A stretch of DNA of 13,056 bases, from NCBI GenBank assembly GCA_035559715.1, contig DATMAW010000130.1:1-13056 (forward strand). Direction: 5' to 3'. A model generated the notes under the pieces. That model was not told the DNA's origin, ran no database searches, and worked only from the letters and a program-made list of their open reading frames with translations. This stretch comes from JACQHC01 sp035559715. Its GTDB lineage: Bacteria; Gemmatimonadota; Gemmatimonadetes; Gemmatimonadales; GWC2-71-9. Position 1 is the stretch's first letter, and each line of letters starts with the position of its first letter. This document shows, piece by piece, positions 1 through 7,667 of the stretch. The position numbers and the translations under genes were made by a program.

Positions 1-3000
1 GCGCCAGGGCTCACAGATACGACGACTGTTACGGTGGGGGCGCGGCACCGCTGGGTCGTGAACGCCCCCGGCGCGCAGGGGCAAGCGAGTGAAGTGGGCA
101 GCGACTTGTATCCTTTCAGCACCATCAAGCAGGCCCTCGACCGAGCCGTGGACGGCGACACCATCGTCATTCGCTACGGGCGCTACAGCGACCCGCTCAC
201 CACCACCAAACGGCTTGTCTTTCTTGGTGATTCCACGGCCAGCGGGTTCCCGCTGATCGTGGTGCCGGACGGCGCCGCCGGGGTTATCACGCGAGCCGGG
301 CGCCAGGTCATGCGGCAGCTCCAGTTCGTCGGCGCCAGAACGGGGCTGACCATTCGGGCCGACACGGTGGATCTCACGTCGCTCACCTTCGTGTCCATCG
401 GCGGCCCTGCGCTCCGGATCTTCGGCTTCACCGATGTATCGCTCTACGCGGTCGCGGTGTCCGGCGCGCGCGGCGCCGGGATCTGGGTAGATAGCGCGGC
501 GGGGAGCGTGGTGGACATTCGACGCTCGCTTGTGGCGGGCGTGGAGCCGGATTCGCAGGCGCTGCGGTTCGGCGACGAATACGCCCTGCACGCCGCCGGC
601 ATTTTCGTGCGCGCCGATTCGGTGAGCCTGGACTCGGTTGCGGTCCGCGCGGTGGAGCGCTCGGCGGCTTCGGACACGGCGATGGTGGCCGGGATTCTCA
701 CCGTCGGGGCGCGCCGCACGCTGGTGCGTCGATCAACGGTGACGGACATCGCGTGGGACGCCACCGACGCGGCGGACTCCACTCGCGGCGTGGGCATCGG
801 CGCCGACAGCGCCGTCACGCTCGACGTGGGCACGGTGTCGTTGCAGCGGATCGGTGGCGAGGGCCTCGCCATGGCCGGTGACACGATTCGCCTGGACAGC
901 GCCGCCGTGAGCGAAGTGCGTGGTGCGCTGGTGGAAGCGGGAGATCGCTATCACGTGCAGGAGATCACCGACGTGTTCGGGACCGACGTGGGGTTCGTGG
1001 CGCGCGGGCAGGACGGCGGGCGATCCACCAGTCGTCGAGTGAGCGTGGACCGAGTAGCCATGAGCGCGTTCGACCCCGGGGCGGATACCATCACCCTCGA
1101 CTCGGTGAGCATCGGCTCCGTGGACCTGACGGGGTTCACCTGCGGGCTCGAGCTGGACAGCAACGCCGCGTTCGCCCGCGTGAACTACGCCAGCTTCCGC
1201 CACGCGGGCTATGGCCTGGGCGTGTGCTCCAAGGAGCCGGGCAACACGGGGGACCCGGGCGTCCGCCAGTCCGGATACGTTTCGATTCTCAACACGGCGT
1301 TCGACGGCCCTTACACGGCCATTCACGTCCACGCGGACAGCCTGCTCCTCCGGAACAACACGATTCGGGCCGTGGGCTGGGGGATCTGGCAGCATCCGGG
1401 CGGACCGCGAGCCACGCGGTGGCTCGATGTGCGGAACGTCCGCATTCGCAGCCTGCTGTACGAGGGTATCTACGCCGACAGCGTGGTGGATTGGTTGGCG
1501 GTGGTTGGATCGGAGATTGACGGCACCCAGTCCACTGTGGTGGGGGGGTGTGGGACGTGCAGCGCCGCGATCGAGCTGTACGACGTGGGGGACGTCCGAG
1601 TGGATTCCGTCAACTTTCACGACAACTTCGCCGGCGCGTTGGAAGCCTCGGGAGCCCGGAGCCTGCGGATGTACGGCAACACCATCACCGGGAGCTATCG
1701 CGCCACGAATTTCAGCGGGTACTCCGAAGTGCCGCCGGCCGTGCTGCTGTCGGACGTGCCGTGGGTGCTGTTCCGAAGGAACACGGTCACCGAGTCGGAC
1801 AATTCCGGGATCAAGGTCCTGGCGAACAACGGCGATTCCGTGACGGTCGACAGCAACACCGTCCGCACGGCGCGCGCGACGTACGGGTACTACTCCGGCA
1901 TCGGGATCTTCGGGGTGTTCGTGTCGGGCGACTACTTCCCGGCCGACACCGCCCAGGATGGCCGGGTGGTGATTCGCGACAACACGTTCAAGGGAACGGG
2001 CAGGCCGTCGTATTACCCGGAGGACAACGTCGTCGTCGCGACGTCCCTGTCGGGCTCCGTCATCGTGGAGCGCAATGCCATCGACTCGACCGGCAGGACG
2101 GCCGTTCAGCTCGAGGCCGTGGACACGGCGATCGCGCGGAACAACACGCTCAGCGCCACGGGGAACGGCACCAACGGGCAGGCCGTCATCGCGTACGGAG
2201 CCCGGCAGTCGCTGGTGCAGGGGAATACCGTGACCTGTGGCCCGGCGATAGACGTGACGTACGGCATCATGGCCGGCTACGCCAACGCAGAAGTCTCTGG
2301 CAACACGGTCCGCGCGTGCCGGTACGGCGTGCTGGTGTTTGACGCTGTGCACTACTCTTTCTCGTCGCCGCACGTGCACGATCGCGTCGTGGTGCGAGGC
2401 AATACCGTGCAGGACAATGGCGCCCTGCTCGATTACGGGATTACGAGCACGGGCCCAACGCACCCGCCGGTGTGGGAGATCGTGGGCAACACGATCCAGG
2501 GCGCGACGCAGGCGGCGATCATGCCCACGCCCGACTCGGCCACCGTGGCGATGCGGATCGACTCAAACACGGTGACGAGTGACACCGTGGGCGGTGCAGT
2601 ACCCGCGTTCCCGGAACGCGAGGGGATCGTGGTGCCGTTCTCCAGGGTGGACACCGTGGTGGTGCGTGGCAACAGCGTCACGGTTGGTGGTAACGGCGGT
2701 CTGTGGATCGACGGCCGGCACTGGGTCCGGGTCGAGCAGAACACGGTCACGGCGCGCAAGGGCCTGGGGATGAACCTCGCGTTGTCCGGCGCCACAGGCG
2801 TACGCGCCCGCGTTGCCGGCAACACGTTCCAGTCGAACCTGACCAACGGGATGCGCGTGGCCCGATCCGACTCCAGCGGCACTTACGACTCGCTGCGGAT
2901 CGTGGGCAACACGTTCCGCTCGAATCGCGCGAACGGACTGCTGGTGGATTCGGTGCTCGCCACGTTCGTGTTCATTGATAGCAACCTGGTGGTGGACAAC

Positions 3001-3582
3001 ACGCTCGCCGGAATCCGGCTACATCGCCCGGCGATCGGTTCCTACAACTCGATCCGCCGCAACGCGGACGGCCTGGTGTACCAGGGCTCCGGGTCCGGCG
3101 TGACGTTCCAGTCCAACAACTTCGAAGACAACACGGGTTACGGCGTCCGAAATCTCAACGCCGACACGGTCGTGGTGAACGCGATCAACAGCTGGTGGGG
3201 CGACACGCTGGGGCCGGCTTGCGACGCCACGTCGGATTGGGGCTGCAACGCGTCATCCACGGGCGACAGCCTCACGTCGTTCCGCGTGCTGCACTCGCCG
3301 TCGGCGACGGACACGGTGGTCGGGACGCCAGCTGGCGCGCCACCCGCGCTGACGCTGGGACTGGCGGCGCCGGTTGCCCGGGCCATCGCCGTGGCCCCCG
3401 CTGAGCCGCCCGCGGCGCCGGTGGCGAGCACGGATCCGGCCGTTAGCGCGACGCCGGCTGCGGCCCCTCATGCAGCCCCGGTGCAATCGTTGCGTGAGGA
3501 GCGGGCCGGGGGCGGTGCCACCGGTGGTGGTGGTGGTGGGACTGGGACGCCCGCGCCGAAGGTGAAGAGGAGATGGCGGTGA
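1..3582 (+). CDS. Secreted right-handed beta-helix protein, 5'-truncated by window edge (gene A)
   Basis: The reading frame is open from base 1 (at least 1193 residues), so the gene starts upstream. The GTG at 34 is only the first in-frame start codon visible. The first 15 or so residues (TTTVTV just before RHRW) match the last strand of the Big2 domain that precedes the helix in the downstream paralogues B and D, so a signal peptide, cohesin-like domain and dockerin probably lie upstream (inference). Residues about 30-60 contain the PF-x-TI...A...GDT-x-x-x-R-x-G-x-Y entry motif of parallel beta-helix proteins. Residues 60-1060 are PbH1-type coils with recurring GNTV, DSNTV and RRNTV turns. 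INSWWGD at about 1063-1069 caps the helix. A Pro/Ala-rich linker follows, then a Gly run and a basic end (KVKRRWR). Cysteines at 517/520 (CxxC), 746/773 and 1074/1082 have counterparts in B. No polysaccharide lyase catalytic set is recognisable. The stop overlaps the start of B. Confidence 0.93.
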   Translation, partial: APGLTDTTTVTVGARHRWVVNAPGAQGQASEVGSDLYPFSTIKQALDRAVDGDTIVIRYGRYSDPLTTTKRLVFLGDSTASGFPLIVVPDGAAGVITRAGRQVMRQLQFVGARTGLTIRADTVDLTSLTFVSIGGPALRIFGFTDVSLYAVAVSGARGAGIWVDSAAGSVVDIRRSLVAGVEPDSQALRFGDEYALHAAGIFVRADSVSLDSVAVRAVERSAASDTAMVAGILTVGARRTLVRRSTVTDIAWDATDAADSTRGVGIGADSAVTLDVGTVSLQRIGGEGLAMAGDTIRLDSAAVSEVRGALVEAGDRYHVQEITDVFGTDVGFVARGQDGGRSTSRRVSVDRVAMSAFDPGADTITLDSVSIGSVDLTGFTCGLELDSNAAFARVNYASFRHAGYGLGVCSKEPGNTGDPGVRQSGYVSILNTAFDGPYTAIHVHADSLLLRNNTIRAVGWGIWQHPGGPRATRWLDVRNVRIRSLLYEGIYADSVVDWLAVVGSEIDGTQSTVVGGCGTCSAAIELYDVGDVRVDSVNFHDNFAGALEASGARSLRMYGNTITGSYRATNFSGYSEVPPAVLLSDVPWVLFRRNTVTESDNSGIKVLANNGDSVTVDSNTVRTARATYGYYSGIGIFGVFVSGDYFPADTAQDGRVVIRDNTFKGTGRPSYYPEDNVVVATSLSGSVIVERNAIDSTGRTAVQLEAVDTAIARNNTLSATGNGTNGQAVIAYGARQSLVQGNTVTCGPAIDVTYGIMAGYANAEVSGNTVRACRYGVLVFDAVHYSFSSPHVHDRVVVRGNTVQDNGALLDYGITSTGPTHPPVWEIVGNTIQGATQAAIMPTPDSATVAMRIDSNTVTSDTVGGAVPAFPEREGIVVPFSRVDTVVVRGNSVTVGGNGGLWIDGRHWVRVEQNTVTARKGLGMNLALSGATGVRARVAGNTFQSNLTNGMRVARSDSSGTYDSLRIVGNTFRSNRANGLLVDSVLATFVFIDSNLVVDNTLAGIRLHRPAIGSYNSIRRNADGLVYQGSGSGVTFQSNNFEDNTGYGVRNLNADTVVVNAINSWWGDTLGPACDATSDWGCNASSTGDSLTSFRVLHSPSATDTVVGTPAGAPPALTLGLAAPVARAIAVAPAEPPAAPVASTDPAVSATPAAAPHAAPVQSLREERAGGGATGGGGGGTGTPAPKVKRRWR
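3523..3537 (+). repeat. (GGT)5 trinucleotide microsatellite inside gene A
   Basis: Five perfect in-frame GGT codons followed by GGG encode a Gly6 run in the C-terminal linker of A. Unit gain or loss would keep frame and only change linker length. Confidence 0.8.
3568..3572 (+). promoter_or_regulatory. Shine-Dalgarno AGGAG that decides the start of gene B
   Basis: AGGAG directly abuts the ATG at 3573 (0 nt spacing), which is too close for initiation there. It sits 6 nt upstream of the in-frame GTG at 3579, an ordinary spacing. The GTG also gives the same GTGA stop/start overlap as the next two junctions, so GTG 3579 is preferred over ATG 3573. Confidence 0.7.
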
Positions 3583-6500
3583 GTCGCCGAGGTCGCACCT
3601 CGCTGGTGCCGCGCGTGCTGCTCGGCCTGTCCGCCCTGAGCCTGGCGGCCGGCTCGGCCAGCGCGCAGAGCATTCCGGTCCGGCTTGCGGGAGAGGCCTC
3701 GTCGCTCGTGGGGCTCGAGATCTCGCTTCCCCTAGAGATCGACATGACTGCCCGGGCGGAGAAGGTGGGGAGTGTGGCGCTCGCGCTTCGCTGGAATCCG
3801 GCGGTCCTGAAGTTCCTCGCGGGGACCAACGGGAACTTCGGCGACCTCACGGTCAATGAAGACTCGATCCCCGCCGGCGTGCTCAAGATGGTGGGCGTCA
3901 ACGCGGCGGGCGTCGGTGGTCGGGTCATCCTGGGTGTGGGGCGGTTCCTCCCGCTGGTGGCGGACACCACGACGTTCCAGTTGTCGGTGGGCGAGCTGTA
4001 CGCGGCCGGGACGTTCGCCGATCTGCTGCCGAGCGTGACCGTGTCAAACCGACCCTACTGCCCGGCCATTGGACGGTTCGCGGACCTTGACGCCGACCAG
4101 ACTGCGGGAAGCCGGGATGCTCTGCTCGCGCTCGCGCACGGCGTGGGCCGGGACATCTCGGGAATCGGCAATGCGGCCCTGGGGGACGTGGACGGCGATG
4201 GCCTGACGGGCGCACGTGACGCGCTGATCATTCTCTCGGCGGCGGTGGGGTTGGACGTGTCCGCGTTCCGCGTGTTCCGGGTAGCCCCCGGCCCCTGCGC
4301 CACGGCGCGCCGTCCCGCACTGATGCTGGTGCCGGGCGCCACGACACTGGATCTGGGGCAGCAATTGCGGATGGTGGCAGTGGCGGCTGACTCCACGGGC
4401 GCCGGCGTCGCCACAACGGACGTCGTGTGGAGTACCAGCGCGCCTCACGTCGCGGCCGTGGACGCCCGCGGTGTGGTATCGGCCGTGGGGCCGGGAACCG
4501 CCGTCATCAGCGGCTCGCGCATCGGCGGCGCGCGGGCTGCGGCGACGGTGACGGTCGCCAGGCGGCGGGTTCACTGGGTGGATGCGCTCGCGTTCGCGGG
4601 CATTGAGGAACAGATCGGATCGGCGGAGCTGCCGTTTGCCACGATCCAGGCCGCCGTCAATTTCGCCCGCCCTGGGGACACCGTGCGCGTCCGGCCGGGC
4701 CGGTACGCGGAGGTCGTGACGATCGAGCGCGGCGTGATCGTCGAGGGAGATACGGCGGGCGGTCGGCCCAGGCCGTTCATCGCGAGCCCCGGGGGCGCAT
4801 TTCCCCGGTCCTTCATCATTGACGCGACGGGGCGTGTGGAGCTGCACCGCCTGCGGCTGGACACCGTCTGGAACCCCGTGAACGTCCTGAAGGCGGACAC
4901 GTTCGTGGTGCGTGATCTGCAACTGCGCGCCTCGTGCACCGGCGGGATCGGCATCAACCTGGATGCCACGGGAGTGGCGCGCATCGAGCGGTCCACGCTG
5001 GTGGGGTCCGGAGGCTCCAGCGTGTTGGCCTGCTCCTCGAGCAACGCGGTGTATGCCGCCAGCGTCCGGGTTCTGGCCATCGACTCGTCGTTGATCGCGG
5101 ACTTCCGCGACGACGCGGTGTATCTCGACAGTGTGGACAGCCTCTTCGTGCGCGGTTCGCAGATCCGCGACAACTATGGGGCGGGCGTCTACCACTACTG
5201 CTACGGCTGTGGACGCGGGATCGCCATGGTGTTCAGCCACAATCGGATGATCCAGAACGGCGGCGGCCACGTCTACTCGTACGATTACTACGCGTACTAC
5301 TACGACAGCGAGGGAGGGGTCCGCTCGGCCCGCTTCGATCACAACGTGTTCATCGGGGGCGGGTACGACGGAGTGACGCTATACGGGGACACCGGTCGCA
5401 CCGTGGTGAGCCTCGTGGCGGACACCTTCCGCGTCAGAGACGGCTCGTGGATGAACCTGTACCAGTTTGACTCGTTGCTGGTGGATTCCGTCGTGGTGGC
5501 AGAATCGGGCAGCTACAACGATATCCAAGGCGGACGCATCGCCGTCGTCCGCAACTCGAAGTTCCTCGAATTGACGGGCACGGCGATGTACATGGAGGCC
5601 TATCCGCGGGACTCGATGCACCTGGAGGTGCGCAACGTCGAGTTCCGCGGCCCGGATTCCACGTCGTGTGATCGCTGCGGCGACGCCATCAACTTCAACG
5701 ATCGCGTGTCCCTCGTGATAGACAGCGTGGTGGGCGTCAACCTCAGCACGTTCCTCGATCTCTACGATGGCTCGGTGACGGCGAGTAACGTGACGCTCCA
5801 GCGCGTGTACGACGGCTTCTACGTGTATTGCGGCAGCACGCGGGTGCGCCGCTCCACCATAACGGACGTGGAGTACGGGTTCTATGCGAACGGCTGTGAT
5901 CCTGGCGATTCGCTGGTGGTGGACAGCACCACGATCACGCGGGCCTACAATGCGATCGAATCCGATGACGTCGCCGTCGTGGTAACGAACTCCACGTTCA
6001 CGAACCCGGAATACGAGGCGCTGGACCACGACTGCGGGCCGGTGCGCTGGATCAACAACACTGTCACCAACGACGGCTCGTACGGCTACGGGGAGGGTGT
6101 CTACGCGTACGGCTGCGACGCCACGGACTCGTTGATTGTAAAGCGATCCACGTTCGCGGGACAGTTCTACGGAGCGCTGTACTCGGGCTACATGCCCGCC
6201 ATCGTGGACAGCAACTCGTTCGCGGATTCCGATGAAAACGTGGATCTGTGGGGCGCGCCAGCGGTGGTGCGTGACAACGTGATCGTGCGGCCCCGGTACA
6301 ACGACGGGATCGACGTGGATGGGGACGGTTACGGCTCGGTGACCGTGCAGCGCAACACGGTTACGTGCGCCGGCACGGACCAGAACGAGGGGATTTCCGC
6401 GGAGGTCAACGGCCAGGACACGGCCCTCGTGCTGGACAACGCCGTCACCGGGTGCCCGGGCCACGGCCTGTGGCTGAATGCCACGAGCGGCGGGCTGGTG

Positions 6501-7667
6501 GAGGCGGCCCGCAACAGCGTGACCTTGCCGGACACGGCCAACTATGGCGTGTATCTCACCGGCGATGCCAGCGGGTTGGCCAGAATCGCCGGCAATACGG
6601 TGGCGGGCAAAGCGCGCTACGGATCCATCCGCCTGCAGGGCGCGATGAGCCGCGTGTACGTGGATTCCAACACGGTCACCGGCAGCATCCAGGCGGGGAT
6701 CTACGCGTATTCCTCGATTGACACCCTGGCCATCAGGGACAACGTGATTCAGAACCACGCCGGTGGGACGTGCTGCGTCTATTACACCGGCGCCATCGTG
6801 CTGGATGGTTCGGCCGGCAACGACGTGCGCGCGCACGTCCTGCGGAATCGCATCACGCGGGCCACCAACGGGATCGTGCTGCTCAGGGATTTCGGCGACA
6901 CCGTCACGGTCCAGGTGGACAGCAACACGGTGCGCAACGTTGACAGCATGGGCGTGTGGGTGCTGTGGTACAGCCGTGCCAACATCCGAAAGAACGCCCT
7001 CGACAGCGCGGCGATGGACGGCGTGCGGCTGGAGCAGTACAGCGGTGTGGCGCCCGCGCTCGTGAACTTCAACAATCTCACGCGAAACGTGCAGCACGGC
7101 GTGCGGAACGCCGGCGCCGCTGGTGTGATCGACGCCACCAACAACTGGTGGGGCGATGCGGGCGGGCCCAGGTGCGCTTCCGGGGCCACGGGCTGCACCG
7201 GCGCTGGCGACAGCGTCTCGGCCAGCGTGACGTTCTCGCCGTTCCTCGCGGCGCCACAGGGCGACGTACCGGCGCCCGCGCCCCGGTTCGTGGCAGCGGC
7301 TCCAGCCGCTGCGCCCGCCGTGGACCTGCCGCGGGCGTTCGTTGCCACGCCATCTGTGAGGGCGCGTCAACCCCGGGCACTCGAGCTACGGGACCGGCGG
7401 GCGGTCCCGAGCGTGGTTCGTGCTCCCAAGCCCGCGCTCGCCCGCGCTCGCGCGCCCGAAGGCGTGAACGATCCGATGGTTGCCGCTGACAAACGACAGG
7501 CGGAGCAACACGCTGCCGCGGCAGCGCAGCGTGAAGCCCGGATCCAGGCCCGAGCGTCCCAGCGCGCCGAGCGCGAAGTGAGGGCGGCCGAGCGAGTACG
7601 CGTGCGCGAGGGCCGCCGCGCGGAGGCCGAACAGCGCCGCGGTGAGCGGGAGGGCCGGCCCCAGTGA
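3579..7667 (+). CDS. Secreted cohesin-dockerin-Big2-beta-helix protein (gene B)
   Basis: This protein has 1362 residues from GTG 3579; ATG 3573 would add two. The signal peptide has an Arg-rich start and a Leu/Ala core and is probably cut at SASA-Q (after 29). Residues 30-155 resemble a cohesin jelly-roll (SVALALRWNPAVLKF). A type I dockerin follows, with calcium loops at 169-180 (DLDADQTAGSRD) and 203-214 (DVDGDGLTGARD), bracketed by Cys161 and Cys240. Big2 spans about 245-329 (VVWSTSAPHVAAVDARGVVSAV). A beta-helix runs from W333 (PFATIQAAV, GDTVRVRPGRY) to the cap NNWWGD (W1190). It includes Tyr-rich coils near 570 and CxxC at 541/544 and 697/700. Residues 1230-1362 are an Ala/Pro linker and then an Arg/Glu/Ala helix-forming basic tail. 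No catalytic residues are recognisable. Domain families are known; the joint function is inferred to be structural or adhesive at the cell surface. It overlaps A by the GTGA at 3579-3582. Confidence 0.95.
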   Translation: MSRRGRTSLVPRVLLGLSALSLAAGSASAQSIPVRLAGEASSLVGLEISLPLEIDMTARAEKVGSVALALRWNPAVLKFLAGTNGNFGDLTVNEDSIPAGVLKMVGVNAAGVGGRVILGVGRFLPLVADTTTFQLSVGELYAAGTFADLLPSVTVSNRPYCPAIGRFADLDADQTAGSRDALLALAHGVGRDISGIGNAALGDVDGDGLTGARDALIILSAAVGLDVSAFRVFRVAPGPCATARRPALMLVPGATTLDLGQQLRMVAVAADSTGAGVATTDVVWSTSAPHVAAVDARGVVSAVGPGTAVISGSRIGGARAAATVTVARRRVHWVDALAFAGIEEQIGSAELPFATIQAAVNFARPGDTVRVRPGRYAEVVTIERGVIVEGDTAGGRPRPFIASPGGAFPRSFIIDATGRVELHRLRLDTVWNPVNVLKADTFVVRDLQLRASCTGGIGINLDATGVARIERSTLVGSGGSSVLACSSSNAVYAASVRVLAIDSSLIADFRDDAVYLDSVDSLFVRGSQIRDNYGAGVYHYCYGCGRGIAMVFSHNRMIQNGGGHVYSYDYYAYYYDSEGGVRSARFDHNVFIGGGYDGVTLYGDTGRTVVSLVADTFRVRDGSWMNLYQFDSLLVDSVVVAESGSYNDIQGGRIAVVRNSKFLELTGTAMYMEAYPRDSMHLEVRNVEFRGPDSTSCDRCGDAINFNDRVSLVIDSVVGVNLSTFLDLYDGSVTASNVTLQRVYDGFYVYCGSTRVRRSTITDVEYGFYANGCDPGDSLVVDSTTITRAYNAIESDDVAVVVTNSTFTNPEYEALDHDCGPVRWINNTVTNDGSYGYGEGVYAYGCDATDSLIVKRSTFAGQFYGALYSGYMPAIVDSNSFADSDENVDLWGAPAVVRDNVIVRPRYNDGIDVDGDGYGSVTVQRNTVTCAGTDQNEGISAEVNGQDTALVLDNAVTGCPGHGLWLNATSGGLVEAARNSVTLPDTANYGVYLTGDASGLARIAGNTVAGKARYGSIRLQGAMSRVYVDSNTVTGSIQAGIYAYSSIDTLAIRDNVIQNHAGGTCCVYYTGAIVLDGSAGNDVRAHVLRNRITRATNGIVLLRDFGDTVTVQVDSNTVRNVDSMGVWVLWYSRANIRKNALDSAAMDGVRLEQYSGVAPALVNFNNLTRNVQHGVRNAGAAGVIDATNNWWGDAGGPRCASGATGCTGAGDSVSASVTFSPFLAAPQGDVPAPAPRFVAAAPAAAPAVDLPRAFVATPSVRARQPRALELRDRRAVPSVVRAPKPALARARAPEGVNDPMVAADKRQAEQHAAAAAQREARIQARASQRAEREVRAAERVRVREGRRAEAEQRRGEREGRPQ

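Noticed and set aside
733..2463. 576-residue minus-strand ORF under gene A
   Set aside because: It is antisense to a well-supported beta-helix gene. Its His/Val/Arg/Asp-rich translation is typical of the reverse frame of high-GC genes, with no domain.
34..3200. Pectate lyase or other polysaccharide lyase activity for the beta-helices
   Set aside because: The fold matches, but no catalytic Asp/Lys/Arg set could be identified by eye, so no enzyme function is assigned.
1..7100. Recurrent nucleotide words around AACACGGT suggesting a repeat array or CRISPR
   Set aside because: They are in frame and encode NTV turns of beta-helix coils at irregular spacing; there are no uniform repeats or spacers.
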